Below are positions 37,106-46,244 of a DNA stretch of 64,000 nt, one piece after another. How positions within the stretch are numbered: position 1 is the stretch's first letter; each line of letters begins with the position of its first letter. The stretch lies in assembly GCA_903843965.1 (NCBI GenBank), contig CAIMRY010000015.1, positions 1 through 64,000 of the forward strand, written 5' to 3'. Under the pieces are notes generated by a model. That model saw only the letters and a program-made list of their open reading frames with translations. It was not told where the DNA came from and searched no databases. The stretch is from an uncultured delta proteobacterium. GTDB lineage: Bacteria > Desulfobacterota > Desulfovibrionia > Desulfovibrionales > Desulfovibrionaceae. The translations under genes and the position numbers were made by a program.

Positions 37106-37912
37106 TCAGGCCGGATAGGCCAGGCGGCGCTCCAGGGCATCGGCCGCGCCGGAGAGCGCCGTGGTGACGAGCCAGTACATGGCCGCAACCGTAAACCAAA
37201 TTTCGAAGCTGAGGAAGGTCTCGGACACGATATTCTGCCCGCGCAGGGTCAGCTCGTTGATGGCGATGACGCTGGCCAGGGACGAGTCCTTGATCAGCGA
37301 CACGCCCTGTCCGGCCAGGGGCGGCAGCACGCGGCGCATGGCCTGGGGCAGGATCACGGAGACATACGCCCTGGCCCGGCCCATGCCCAGGCTGCGGGCT
37401 GCGTCCCACTGGCCGGGCTCCACGGAGCGCACCCCGGCGCGCAGAATCTCGGACACGTACGCGCCCTCGAACAGCGACAGGCCGAGCACGGCGGTGGCGA
37501 AGGCGTCCATGTTCAAAACGGGTGAAAGCACAAAGTAGAGGAAAAAGAGCTGGATCAAAAGCGGCGTGTTGCGCACCAGCTCCAGGTAGCCCCGGGCCAG
37601 CACCCGCCCGGACCACGAGCCGGACAGCCGCAAAAGCGCCGTGACCAGGCCCACGGCAAAGGCCCCGGCAAAACTCAAGGCCGTGAGCTTGAGGGTGACG
37701 AACAGGCCCTGCAGCAGCGGACCGGGCGCGAGGGTTCCGTCGCGGTGGGTGATGAGCGCGCGCGGCACCTGGTACCACTGCCAGTTGTAGCCCAGGTCCT
37801 CGGCCCCGCGCAGCACCAGCCAGACCAGGCCCGCAGCCAGGAGCAAGAACAGGAGCCAGTCGGTCAGGGCAGGCAGGGCAGAGCGTGCTGTGCGGCCCGG
37901 AGGCTCAGACAT
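37106..37912 (-). CDS. Polar amino-acid ABC transporter permease (first)
   Basis: A 268-residue permease of the same His/Glu/Gln/Arg/opine group as the second one, with GAYVSEILRAGVRSVEPGQWDAARSLG as the cytoplasmic EAA loop and about 5-6 membrane helices. It lies 42 nt after tmk and 39 nt before the binding protein gene. The two permeases share architecture and look like an old duplication. Confidence 0.9.
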   Translation of the reverse strand: MSEPPGRTARSALPALTDWLLFLLLAAGLVWLVLRGAEDLGYNWQWYQVPRALITHRDGTLAPGPLLQGLFVTLKLTALSFAGAFAVGLVTALLRLSGSWSGRVLARGYLELVRNTPLLIQLFFLYFVLSPVLNMDAFATAVLGLSLFEGAYVSEILRAGVRSVEPGQWDAARSLGMGRARAYVSVILPQAMRRVLPPLAGQGVSLIKDSSLASVIAINELTLRGQNIVSETFLSFEIWFTVAAMYWLVTTALSGAADALERRLAYPA

Positions 37913-37954
37913 GGTGTCGCTCAGGCATGGTGTTTCGCTCAGGCATGGCGTCCC

Positions 37955-38590
37955 TCAGGCATTCAGGCGGCCCTCCACCAGGGCTCCGACCCTGAGGGCG
38001 ATTTCCTCCGGCGTGCCCGTGGCGTCCACCACGCGGATGCGCTCCGGGCAGCGCGCGGCCTGGTCCAGAAAGCCCTGGCGCACGCGGCCGTGGAAGGCCA
38101 GGCTCTCGGCCTCGAAGCGGCCCTCGGCGTTGGTCTTGCCCTCGCTCACGTTGCGGGCCACGGCGCGGGCCAGGCCGGTTTCCGGGTCCAGGTCCAGCAA
38201 TATGGTCAGGCCGGGCCAGAGCCCGTCCACGGCCACGGCGTTCAGCTGGTGCAAAAGCCCGGTGTCCATGCCGCGGCCATAGCCCTGGTAGGCCACGGTG
38301 GAGTCGGCGAAGCGGTCGCAGAGCACCACGGCCCCGGCCGCCAGGGCCGGGCGCACCACCTGGGCCACGTGCTGGGCGCGGTCGGCCAGGTACAGGAACA
38401 GCTCGGCCTGGGGCGTCAGGTCGCGGTTCTCCAGGGACAAAAGCACGCGCCGCAGCTCCGCGCCGATGCGGCTGCCGCCCGGCTCGCAGGTCACGACCAC
38501 GCGGCGGCCCTGGGCCTCCAGGCGGCTTTTCAGCAGGGCGATCTGCGTGGACTTGCCCGTGCCCTCGATGCCTTCAAAGGTTATGAACAT
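37955..38590 (-). CDS. tmk: Thymidylate kinase
   Basis: A 211-residue kinase converting dTMP to dTDP: P-loop [11 protein letters not shown] (about residues 4-14), the DR motif [18 protein letters not shown], and a lid region [15 protein letters not shown]. The ATG at 38590 overlaps the end of the ClC gene by 10 nt, so the two are coupled. Length is normal. Confidence 0.95.
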   Translation of the reverse strand: MFITFEGIEGTGKSTQIALLKSRLEAQGRRVVVTCEPGGSRIGAELRRVLLSLENRDLTPQAELFLYLADRAQHVAQVVRPALAAGAVVLCDRFADSTVAYQGYGRGMDTGLLHQLNAVAVDGLWPGLTILLDLDPETGLARAVARNVSEGKTNAEGRFEAESLAFHGRVRQGFLDQAARCPERIRVVDATGTPEEIALRVGALVEGRLNA

Positions 38591-40434
38591 GCGAGCCCCG
38601 GAGTTCCAGGCGCGTTGCCGCCGATTGTCGGCCGTGGCCGGTACATGCCGAGCAGGGCCCGGCGGTCGAGCATGCCGAGGATGACGCCCTTGGCCTCGTC
38701 CAGCACGGGCAACTCGTCCAGCCCGGTGTCGAGCATAGTCAAGAGGGCCTCGTAGCCGTCGGCGTCGGGCGCGACAAAGACCGGGGCCCGCGCGACCTCC
38801 TTGACCACCACGAGGTCGAACAGGCAGGTTTCGTAGAGCACCTCGCGCAGGTCCGACAGGGTGGCGATGCCGGTCATGGCACCCTGGGCGTTGAACACCG
38901 GGTAGCACAGGGCCTGGGAGCTGGTGACCAGGCCGCGCAGGTCGCCCAGCTTGGTGGACTCCAGCAGCGGCGGCGGGGCCGGGGCCAGGGGCAGCTCCGA
39001 AACCTTGCGGCCTTTGAGCAGGTTCACTGCGGCCTCGTGGGTGTGGGCGCGGGAGGCCAGCTTGTTCGGCAGCTGGTTGTCGTACAGCGAGACATTGCGC
39101 GAGAGCAGCAGGCCGCAGCCCGTGGCCAGCATCAGCGGCACCAGCAGGCCGTAGCTGCTGGTGATCTCGCAGGTCATGACCAGCGGCCCGAGCGAGGCCC
39201 CGGTGGCGCAGGAGAAGAACACCGACATGCCCACGATGCCGAAGGCGGCGGGCCTGGTGACGATGTCCGGGAAATAGGTATGGAACAGGGTGCCCAGGGC
39301 CGTGCCGGTCATGCCGCCCACGTAGAGCGAGGGCGCGAACATGCCGCCGCTCATGCCGGAGCCGATGGTCAGGGCCGTGTCCACGGTCTTGCCCAGGGCC
39401 AAAAGGCCGAGCGCCATCAGGGGCAGGTCGCCGTGCAGGGCCAGCTCCACCCACTCCAGGCCGCCGCCCAGAAGCTGTGGGAAGAGCATGCCCACGACCC
39501 CGGCCATGAATCCGCCCAGGGCCGTGGCGCCCACGACCCCGATGCGCCTGCGCAGGGGCGCGAAGAAATGGTACTTGACCCGGCGAAAGCCCGCCACAAA
39601 GGCCCAGGCCGCCACGGAGCAGCCCACGGCCAGCAGCACGTAGAAGGGCAGTTCGGTCACGCTGCGCAGCTTCAGGTCCGGCACGTGGAAGATGGGGTCT
39701 GTGCCGAAAAAGATGGTGAAGATGGAATAGGCGGTGGTGGAGGAGAACAGGGCCGCCAGGAGCGAGTCGGCCTCGAAGTCCTCGCGGTAGATGACCTCGA
39801 TGGCCGTAAGCGCGCCGCCCAAGGGCGCGCGGAAGATGGCCCCGAGCCCACCCGCAGCCCCGGCCAGCAGCAGGGTCCGGCGTTCACGCGCGTTGAGCTT
39901 CAGCCTGTCGGCCAGCCAGGAGGCGGCCCCGGCGCCGATGAGCGAGATGGGGCCCTCCTGGCCCGCGCTGGCGCCGCTGGCGATGGTCAGGATGGCCCCG
40001 GCCCCGCGCACGGCGGTGATGCGCGAATCGACGCGCCCGGTGGGCCCGTGGAAGGCGCGGATCACGATGTCCGTGCCGTCGGTGCCCAGGTCCGGGCTGT
40101 CCGGCAGGATCAGGCGCATGCACAGGCCGATGAGCGCGCCGGTGATGGTGGTCATGAGCGGGATGTACAGCGGCGAGGAGGTGGACGCCGTGAGCGCCAC
40201 GATGCCGTGGGCGGGCATGGGCGCGCCGGCGATGCGGCCGAGCAGCAGGTCCTGCAGCGCGTTCAGGGAGGCATAGAAGCCCACGGCCAACAGGCCGGAA
40301 AATGCGCCGATGACGCAGCCCAGGACGATGATGCGCAGGGCGTCGCTGGTGTGCAGCCCGCTTGCGATCCTGACCAGGCGGGTGAGCAGCCGCGAGGCTG
40401 TCATTTTCGGAGTGTCTGGAGAGGCGTCAGCCAT
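38581..40434 (-). CDS. ClC-family chloride channel/transporter with CBS pair
   Basis: A 617-residue membrane protein. Ion-path motifs: [11 protein letters not shown] (the gating glutamate is kept; the usual Arg/Lys before it is Gln), [17 protein letters not shown], and the region [12 protein letters not shown]. Two cytoplasmic CBS domains follow (about 470-600; [14 protein letters not shown] is in the second), which usually bind adenine nucleotides. It moves chloride, perhaps against protons. It overlaps tmk downstream and lies 48 nt after YhaM. Confidence 0.92.
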   Translation of the reverse strand: MADASPDTPKMTASRLLTRLVRIASGLHTSDALRIIVLGCVIGAFSGLLAVGFYASLNALQDLLLGRIAGAPMPAHGIVALTASTSSPLYIPLMTTITGALIGLCMRLILPDSPDLGTDGTDIVIRAFHGPTGRVDSRITAVRGAGAILTIASGASAGQEGPISLIGAGAASWLADRLKLNARERRTLLLAGAAGGLGAIFRAPLGGALTAIEVIYREDFEADSLLAALFSSTTAYSIFTIFFGTDPIFHVPDLKLRSVTELPFYVLLAVGCSVAAWAFVAGFRRVKYHFFAPLRRRIGVVGATALGGFMAGVVGMLFPQLLGGGLEWVELALHGDLPLMALGLLALGKTVDTALTIGSGMSGGMFAPSLYVGGMTGTALGTLFHTYFPDIVTRPAAFGIVGMSVFFSCATGASLGPLVMTCEITSSYGLLVPLMLATGCGLLLSRNVSLYDNQLPNKLASRAHTHEAAVNLLKGRKVSELPLAPAPPPLLESTKLGDLRGLVTSSQALCYPVFNAQGAMTGIATLSDLREVLYETCLFDLVVVKEVARAPVFVAPDADGYEALLTMLDTGLDELPVLDEAKGVILGMLDRRALLGMYRPRPTIGGNAPGTPGLACS

Positions 40435-40482
40435 GCGGTCACCTTTGGCGAATCATGGGGCTCTTGTCCCACGTGGATGGTT

Positions 40483-41541
40483 CTACTCGGAATCCAGGGG
40501 CAAAAGCAGGATCCGGCCATCGGGCTTGTGCGCCTCGGGTCTTGATTGCGCGGCCTGGCCGGCCTGACCGTCTTGGGCGGCGGGGGTGTGCGCCGGGCGG
40601 TAGAGAAAGCGGTCCAGGTAGCGCTGGAAGGGGGTCCAGGCCGGGTCCGCGCCGTCGATCTCGGCGTAGGCCCCGGCAATGCTGTTCATCTTGGCGTCGA
40701 TGTTGTCCGCGAAGTGCAGGATGAACGCCTCCGCCGTCTTGGGCCGCCTGGGCGCGCCGAATTCGTACTCGCCGTGGTGGCTGAGGATCAGGTGCTTCAG
40801 GTGCAGGATGAGCGCGGGGTCGAGGTCGCGGGCCTTGGCCAAAAAGCCCTCCACGAGCGTGAGGCCGAGCTGGACATGGCCCAGCAGGCGGCCCTCGTCG
40901 GTGTAGTCCGTGGTCAGCCCGCTGGTGAGCTCCCAGGCCTTGCCCAGGTCGTGCAGGATGGCCGCGGCCAGCAGCACCTGGCGGTCCAGCCGGGGGTAGA
41001 GGTCGCACAGGGCCAGGCAGGTGCGGGCCACGCAGAGCGTGTGCTCCAGCAGGCCGCCCACGTAGGCGTGGTGCACGGTCTTGGCCCCGGTGGCGGGCAA
41101 CAGCCGCGCGCGGATCTCCTCGTCAGTCAAGATCTTCTTCATCAGACTGCGCCAGGGCCTGTGCGTCAGCTCGCGGCGGCACAGGGTCTCGATCTCGGCC
41201 AAAAGCTCGGCGGGTTTGACCGGGCTGGGCGGCAGAAAGTCCATGGGCTCGACCTCGGCCTCGGGCGTCAGGGCCAGCTGGTCCAGGGTCAGCTGGCATT
41301 TTTCGCGGTAGTTGGCGGCCAGGCCGCGCACGGTGACGAATTGCCCAGCGGCAAGGGTGAGGAATTGTTGCGAAAGCGGGCTCCAGACCTTGGCGTCCAT
41401 CTGCCCGGTGGCGTCCTGCAAGACCAGGCTCAAGTAGGGTCCGTTGCGCGACTGGCCCGTGCGGACCTCGGTCAGGAGGAAGGTGTCCTGAATCGTCTGG
41501 CCGGGGCTAATATCCCGTATGTACACGGCTTTCGCGATCAC
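40483..41541 (-). CDS. YhaM-like 3'-5' exoribonuclease (OB fold plus HD domain)
   Basis: A 352-residue protein with an N-terminal OB fold (GPYLSLVLQDATGQMDAKVW) and an HD domain: VHHAYVGGLLEHTLCVA, ILHDLGKAWEL and LSHHGEYEFG hold the metal ligands. This is the YhaM architecture, a 3'-5' exonuclease in RNA turnover. The C-terminal tail is Gln/Ala/Pro-rich and unstructured. It runs toward the ClC gene on the minus strand and diverges from surE. Confidence 0.88.
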   Translation of the reverse strand: MIAKAVYIRDISPGQTIQDTFLLTEVRTGQSRNGPYLSLVLQDATGQMDAKVWSPLSQQFLTLAAGQFVTVRGLAANYREKCQLTLDQLALTPEAEVEPMDFLPPSPVKPAELLAEIETLCRRELTHRPWRSLMKKILTDEEIRARLLPATGAKTVHHAYVGGLLEHTLCVARTCLALCDLYPRLDRQVLLAAAILHDLGKAWELTSGLTTDYTDEGRLLGHVQLGLTLVEGFLAKARDLDPALILHLKHLILSHHGEYEFGAPRRPKTAEAFILHFADNIDAKMNSIAGAYAEIDGADPAWTPFQRYLDRFLYRPAHTPAAQDGQAGQAAQSRPEAHKPDGRILLLPLDSE

Positions 41542-41684
41542 GGCCTTGCCTTCTCCCTGATGTTGGGGTATTCTGGACCGACCGCAGTCAGGCGGCGGTG
41601 GGTGTGCTCTGAACCGATTTCATTGCCCCCGTCGGAGCCGATTGTCAAACCGAAGGGCGCTCTGCGCGCCCGCCAGGGAGCCCC

Positions 41685-42437
41685 ATGCGCATTCTTTTGA
41701 CCAACGACGACGGCATCCAGGCCGTGGGCCTGCGGGCCATGCACCGGGCGCTGGCGGCAGCCGGGCACGATGTTCAGGTGGTTGCGCCCATCACCGAGCA
41801 GTCCGCCGTGGGCCACGCCATCACCCTGTCCGCGCCGCTGCGGGTCAAGGAGTTCCGCGAGGAGGGCTTTTTCGGCCTGGGCGTTTCCGGCACCCCGGCA
41901 GACTGCGTGAAGCTGGGCCTGTCCACCCTGGTCAATCCCGCGCCGGACCTGGTGGTCTCGGGCATCAACGCCGGGGCCAATGTCGGCGTGGACATCATGT
42001 ACTCGGGCACGGTCTCCGCCGCCACAGAGGGCGCGCTCATGGGCTTCCCGGCGCTGGCCGTGTCCATGGACGACCACAACCCGGTGGAGCTCTCCGGCCA
42101 GGCCGCATACGCCGCCGCGCTGCTGCCCCGGCTGCCCTTTGCGCGCCTGCCGAAAAAGTGCGTGCTGAACCTGAACTTTCCCAACCTGCCCATGGACCAG
42201 GCCAGGGAGCTGCGCGTCTGCGCGCACACCCGCGTGGCCTACACCGACTGGTACGAGGAGCGCCTGGACCCGCGCGGCCACAAGTATTATTGGATGTGCG
42301 GGGAACTCAAGCCCGAAAATATCAGCCACGGACGCGACCGCAGGCTGTTGACTGAGGGCTTCATCACCCTGACGCCGCTGCGTTTCGACTTCACGGACCA
42401 CGAGACCATGGCCTTGCTGGAGTCCAATATTCTCTAA
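41685..42437 (+). CDS. surE: SurE, 5'-nucleotidase
   Basis: A 250-residue nucleotidase with the diagnostic start MRILLTNDDGIQA, the SAVGHAITL strand, GTPADCVKLG and SGINAGANVG. It removes phosphate from nucleoside monophosphates and helps stationary survival. The standard length and start leave no doubt. It precedes fba by 96 nt, where a separate promoter is seen. Confidence 0.95.
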   Translation: MRILLTNDDGIQAVGLRAMHRALAAAGHDVQVVAPITEQSAVGHAITLSAPLRVKEFREEGFFGLGVSGTPADCVKLGLSTLVNPAPDLVVSGINAGANVGVDIMYSGTVSAATEGALMGFPALAVSMDDHNPVELSGQAAYAAALLPRLPFARLPKKCVLNLNFPNLPMDQARELRVCAHTRVAYTDWYEERLDPRGHKYYWMCGELKPENISHGRDRRLLTEGFITLTPLRFDFTDHETMALLESNIL

Positions 42438-42443
42438 GGTATG

Positions 42444-42473
42444 TTGACAGAATTTCCGCTGCGTGCCAAGAAT
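42444..42473 (+). promoter_or_regulatory. Probable promoter of fba-gapA
   Basis: A perfect TTGACA (42444-42449) and AAGAAT (42468-42473), 18 nt apart, 60 nt before the fba start codon. An alternative TATGTA lies a few bases further but at poor spacing. Confidence 0.45.
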
Positions 42474-42533
42474 ATGTACTGATTGCACGACCTATAGCCA
42501 CACCACGCCCTTTCGAGCCCCAAGGAGGAGTCC

Positions 42534-43457
42534 ATGCCACTCGTATCACCCAAGGAAATGTTCCAGAAAGCCTATGCCGGGGGCTACGCCATCGGCGCCT
42601 TCAACGTGAACAACATGGAGATCATCCAGGGCATCATGGAGGCGGGCAAGGCGGAGAACGCCCCGCTGATCCTGCAGGTGTCCGCCGGGGCGCGCAAATA
42701 CGCCGGGCAGATCTACATCATGAAGCTCATGGAGGCCGCCCTGCAATTGGCCGACCTGCCCGTGGTGCTGCACCTGGACCACGGCCCGAACTTCGAGCTC
42801 TGCCGCGACGTCATCGACGGCGGCTTCACCTCGGTCATGTACGACGGCTCGCACCTGCCCTATGAGGAGAACATCGCCGAGACCAAAAAGGTGGTGGCAT
42901 ACGCCCACGCGCGCGGGGTCTGGGTCGAGGCCGAGCTGGGCCGCCTGGCCGGCGTGGAGGAGGACGTGCACTCCGACGAGCATATCTACACCGACCCGGA
43001 CCAGGCCAAGGACTTCGTGACCCGCACCGGCTGCGACTCGCTGGCCATCGCCATCGGCACCAGCCACGGCGCGTACAAGTTCAAGGGTGAGGCCAAGCTC
43101 GACTTCGACCGCCTGGAAAAGGTCAGCACACTGCTGCCCGGGGTGCCCATCGTGCTGCACGGCGCGTCCAGCGTGCCCCAGGAATTTGTGGACATGGCCA
43201 ACAAGTACGGCGGCAACATCCCCGGCGCGCGCGGCGTGCCCGAGGACCTGCTGCGCAAGGCCGCCAGCATGGCCGTGTGCAAGATCAACATCGACACGGA
43301 CATCCGCCTGGCCATGACCGCCACCATCCGCAAGCACCTGGTGGAGAACCCGGCGGACTTCGACCCCCGGCAGTACCTGACCCCGGCCCGCAACGCGGTC
43401 AAGGAGATGGTCCAGCGCAAGATCAAGAACGTGCTCGGCTGCTCCGGCAAGGCCTAA
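42534..43457 (+). CDS. fba: Class II fructose-bisphosphate aldolase
   Basis: A 307-residue zinc aldolase. Motifs: GAFNVNNMEIIQGI, the zinc site VVLHLDHGPNFE, DGSHLPYEENI, GTSHGAYKF and IVLHGASSVP, and the phosphate-binding KINIDTDIRLA. It splits fructose-1,6-bisphosphate in glycolysis and runs in reverse in gluconeogenesis. AAGGAG precedes the ATG. gapA follows after 26 nt in the same transcript. Confidence 0.96.
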   Translation: MPLVSPKEMFQKAYAGGYAIGAFNVNNMEIIQGIMEAGKAENAPLILQVSAGARKYAGQIYIMKLMEAALQLADLPVVLHLDHGPNFELCRDVIDGGFTSVMYDGSHLPYEENIAETKKVVAYAHARGVWVEAELGRLAGVEEDVHSDEHIYTDPDQAKDFVTRTGCDSLAIAIGTSHGAYKFKGEAKLDFDRLEKVSTLLPGVPIVLHGASSVPQEFVDMANKYGGNIPGARGVPEDLLRKAASMAVCKINIDTDIRLAMTATIRKHLVENPADFDPRQYLTPARNAVKEMVQRKIKNVLGCSGKA

Positions 43458-43483
43458 GCGCTCAATTCAGCAAGGAGATTCCT

Positions 43484-44467
43484 ATGGCGATGAAAGTAGG
43501 CATTAACGGCTTTGGCCGCATCGGCCGCTACCTGACCCGGCTTCTGGCCGACGTGAAAGACGTCGAGCTGGTGGTCATCAACGCCCGGGCCGAGAACAAG
43601 GACCTGGCGCACCTCTTGAAGTACGACTCCGTGCATGGCCGCTTTTTGCGCGTGGAGCCCAATGACAAGGGCATGCTCATCGACGGCAGGCAGGTGCTCG
43701 TGACCCGCAACGCGCCGGGCGAGTGGATCTGGAAGGATCTTGGCGTGGAGCTGGTCATCGAGACCACGGGCAAGCTCGTGAAGCGCGAGGACCTGGCCAA
43801 GCATCTGGCCTGCGGCGCGAAAAAGGTCATCCTGAGCGCCCCGGGCAAGGAGCTGGACGCGACCATCGTCATGGGCGTGAACGACGCGGACCTCAAGCCC
43901 GAGCACATCATCGTGTCCAACGCCTCATGCACCACCAACTGCCTGGCCCCGGCGGCCAAGGCGCTGAACGACGCGTTTGGAATCAAGCACGGGCTCATGA
44001 CCACCATCCACAGCTACACCATGGACCAGCGCCTGCACGACGGCAGCCACAAGGACATCCGCCGCGCCCGCGCCGCAGCCATGAACATGGTGCCCACGAC
44101 CACCGGCGCGGCCAAGGCCATCTCCCTGGTCATCCCCAGCCTGGCGGGCAAGCTCGACGGGTTCTGCATCCGCGTGCCAACCCCGGACGTGTCCATCGTG
44201 GACCTGGTGTGCGAGGTGGAGAAGCCCGCGACCAAGGAGTCGGTCAACGCGGCGCTGAAGGCCGCAGCCAGCGAATACTTCGGCTACACCGAGGAGCCGT
44301 TGGTCTCCACGGACTTTGTGGGCAGCACCTTTGGCGGCGTGGCCGACGCGGGCCTGACCTCGGTCATGAACGGCAGCATGGTCAAGCTCATCGTCTGGTA
44401 CGACAACGAAGCCGGGTTCACCCACCAGCTGGTGCGGCTGATCCAGAAGGTGGCCTCGTTTGGTTGA
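43484..44467 (+). CDS. gapA: Glyceraldehyde-3-phosphate dehydrogenase
   Basis: A 327-residue NAD-dependent enzyme: INGFGRIGR (nucleotide loop), SNASCTTNC with the catalytic cysteine at position 149, and SYTMDQRLHDGSHKDIRRARAAA. It acts right after the aldolase in glycolysis. The ATG at 43484 has AAGGAG 6 nt upstream. A strong terminator follows. Confidence 0.97.
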   Translation: MAMKVGINGFGRIGRYLTRLLADVKDVELVVINARAENKDLAHLLKYDSVHGRFLRVEPNDKGMLIDGRQVLVTRNAPGEWIWKDLGVELVIETTGKLVKREDLAKHLACGAKKVILSAPGKELDATIVMGVNDADLKPEHIIVSNASCTTNCLAPAAKALNDAFGIKHGLMTTIHSYTMDQRLHDGSHKDIRRARAAAMNMVPTTTGAAKAISLVIPSLAGKLDGFCIRVPTPDVSIVDLVCEVEKPATKESVNAALKAAASEYFGYTEEPLVSTDFVGSTFGGVADAGLTSVMNGSMVKLIVWYDNEAGFTHQLVRLIQKVASFG

Positions 44468-44519
44468 TGCTGGCGGTTGATATTGGCGGGCTAGCCCGTC
44501 GCCCTCCCGAAAAACGCGC

Positions 44520-44553
44520 AAGCCCCGGTCAGATCGTTTGACCGGGGCTTTTT
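44520..44553 (+). terminator. Intrinsic terminator of fba-gapA
   Basis: Stem AGCCCCGGTC/GACCGGGGCT, 9-nt loop, TTTTT tail. The stem is the same as that after the RRM gene. Confidence 0.9.
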
Positions 44554-44575
44554 CGCGTCGCGTGGCCGGGGACGG

Positions 44576-45424
44576 CTATGTCGCGGCCTGGTCTAAGGCC
44601 AATTCGGGGGCCAATTCGGGGGCCAATTCCGGGGCCTGTTCCGGGAACAGCGTTGTGCCTGCCCTCAGCAGGTCGTCCAGGCGCAGGCCCAGGGGCACCA
44701 AGCGCTGCTTGATGAGCGTGATCTCGTCGCCGGGGTCGAAGAGGGGGTAGTCGCTGCCGAAGAGCAGGCGCTCCGCCGGGTGGCGGTCTATGAGCGCGCG
44801 CAGGGTGTCTTCGCGCACCACGCGCAGGGAGCTGGAGGTGTCCATGTACACGTCGAGCCCGGCCAGGTGCTCCACGGCGTGCTCCCAGTGCAGGTAGCCG
44901 CCCAGGTGCGCGGCGATCATCACCGGGCCGGGGAACGTACGCCGCAGCCGGGCCAGCTTGATGGGACAGGACGGGTTGTCCTTGGGCGGCAGCTTGTCGC
45001 CCACGTGGAACATGAGCATGAAGCGGCTGCCGATGCGCTCCATGAGCGCGTAAAACTTGGGGTCGTCCAGGAAAAAGCCCTGGAAGTCCGGGTGGAATTT
45101 GAGCCCGCGTACGCCCGCGCGCTCCAGCCGGTCCAGCTCCTTTTCCGGCTCGGCATAGTCCGGGTGCAGCGTGCCGAAGGAGATGACGCGCGGGGACTGG
45201 CGCATGAGGTCCAGCGCCCAGTTGTTGGCCGGAATGACCTGGGAGGGGTCGGTGGCGGCGGTGTGCACCACCACGCGGTCGATGCCCGCGCTGTGGGCCC
45301 GGGCCAAAAGGTCGCCCAGCAGGCCGGTGCCCTGGGGCCGTATGCCGTAATGGCCCTCCAGATGCGTCAGGGCCTTGCCCGCGATCTTGGGGTGGAAGAG
45401 ATGGCAGTGGGTGTCGGTGAACAT
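44576..45424 (-). CDS. Amidohydrolase-family metal-dependent hydrolase
   Basis: A 282-residue TIM-barrel hydrolase of the amidohydrolase 2 group: FTDTHCHLFHP (HxH), GLKFHPDFQGFF, IAAHLGGYLHW (metal His) and LLFGSDYPLFDP (catalytic Asp). The substrate is unknown. The start at 45424 (MFTDTHCH) has AGGAG about 9 nt upstream. The C terminus carries a repeated PELA sequence from 12-bp tandem repeats that adds ~16 non-conserved residues. Confidence 0.88.
   Translation of the reverse strand: MFTDTHCHLFHPKIAGKALTHLEGHYGIRPQGTGLLGDLLARAHSAGIDRVVVHTAATDPSQVIPANNWALDLMRQSPRVISFGTLHPDYAEPEKELDRLERAGVRGLKFHPDFQGFFLDDPKFYALMERIGSRFMLMFHVGDKLPPKDNPSCPIKLARLRRTFPGPVMIAAHLGGYLHWEHAVEHLAGLDVYMDTSSSLRVVREDTLRALIDRHPAERLLFGSDYPLFDPGDEITLIKQRLVPLGLRLDDLLRAGTTLFPEQAPELAPELAPELALDQAAT
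44598..44645. repeat. 12-bp tandem repeat, about 4 units, in the amidohydrolase 3' end
   Basis: Two exact units GCCAATTCGGGG, a third with one change and a fourth more diverged. In frame; encodes Pro-Glu-Leu-Ala repeats. Confidence 0.88.
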
Positions 45425-45735
45425 GCGTGGAAGCTCCTGGAAACATAGCGAAAGCATTGCGGAAGCACAAAGGTACTCCAAAATGCTCCAGGGGCAAGAA
45501 AAAATGAGCGAGGGGGCGCTTACTGTCGCGGCTTCGTTCTCTGGCCGGGAATGCCTGGCCTGTGGCGAAACCGAAGAAGTTCTGAAGCCGAAGGGTTCAT
45601 GGCTGGCTTATCTTGAGGGCACGATGGAATCAAAAAAGGGAAGCCCTTCTGGGTGTGGCCAACAAGTAGAGATTTCGGAAAAAAGGCACGAAAAGGTCGG
45701 CGCAGGACGAGCCCATCCCTCCGGGGCGACTCCGA
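45425..45735. other. Gene-free stretch between the amidohydrolase and the thioesterase
   Basis: About 310 bp without a convincing gene. It holds the amidohydrolase leader and a minus-strand terminator candidate. A plus-strand frame at 45375-45863 exists but has no family features and ends in translated tandem repeats. Confidence 0.5.
45631..45650 (-). terminator. Candidate terminator of the hom-to-thioesterase run
   Basis: On the minus strand, GAAGGG-CTT-CCCTTTTTTG: a short stem with a T run, about 140 nt after the thioesterase stop. Confidence 0.45.
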
Positions 45736-45807
45736 TCGGACCTACGGTCGGACCTACGGTCGGACCTCGGGTCGGACCTACTGTCGGACTTACGATCGGA
45801 CCTGCTG
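45736..45807. repeat. 12-bp tandem repeat, 6 units, across the thioesterase stop codon
   Basis: Six 12-bp units of TCGGACCTACGG type in a row. Units 1-2 are identical and the rest carry 1-3 changes. The stop codon of the thioesterase falls in unit 5, so the array forms both the last codons and the 3' flank. Confidence 0.9.
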
Positions 45808-46242
45808 CCGACCCTCCGGGGTGCTCTCGCACAGGTCGTGGAACCAGCCAGGCACGGCGATGAGCTTGCCTTCCCGGTTCACGATGGGGTGCTCGGTGTA
45901 GCCCTGGGCGCGTAGCTGGGCGCGGTCCTCGCTCCAGAATTCGTAGACGATGCGCATGGACGCCCGGCCCCAGCCGGACACGCCGCAATGCGCCCAGAGC
46001 AGGTCGTCGTAGCGCGAGGGCGCGCGGTAGCGGCACCAGGCCTCGCGCACGGGCAGGATGACCCCGCGCTCCTCCACAAGGTTGTAGCCCATGCCGCGCT
46101 CGCGCAGGAACTGGCTGCGGGCGCGCTCGAAAATGTGCAGATATTCCGCATAATAAAGCACGCCCATGGCGTCCGTCTCGCCGTAGGAGACACGGTGGGC
46201 GTACCAGGTGTCGGAGGTGGGGAAGACCTTGGGGAACTCCAT
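45790..46242 (-). CDS. Acyl-CoA thioesterase, 4HBT/YbgC family
   Basis: A 150-residue hot-dog-fold thioesterase: the catalytic region YGETDAMGVLYYAEYLHIFERARSQFL has the conserved Asp and Tyr, and RASMRIVYEFW is the central strand. It hydrolyses acyl-CoA or acyl-ACP. The ATG at 46242 is 2 nt after the mutase-like gene, so they are cotranscribed. The C-terminal end runs into a 12-bp tandem array. Confidence 0.87.
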   Translation of the reverse strand: MEFPKVFPTSDTWYAHRVSYGETDAMGVLYYAEYLHIFERARSQFLRERGMGYNLVEERGVILPVREAWCRYRAPSRYDDLLWAHCGVSGWGRASMRIVYEFWSEDRAQLRAQGYTEHPIVNREGKLIAVPGWFHDLCESTPEGRQQVRS

Positions 46243-46244
46243 GC

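Noticed and set aside
45375-45863. Plus-strand frame ending in Gly-Pro-Thr-Val repeats
   Set aside because: It starts inside the amidohydrolase gene on the other strand, has no family features, and its end is just the translated 12-bp array.
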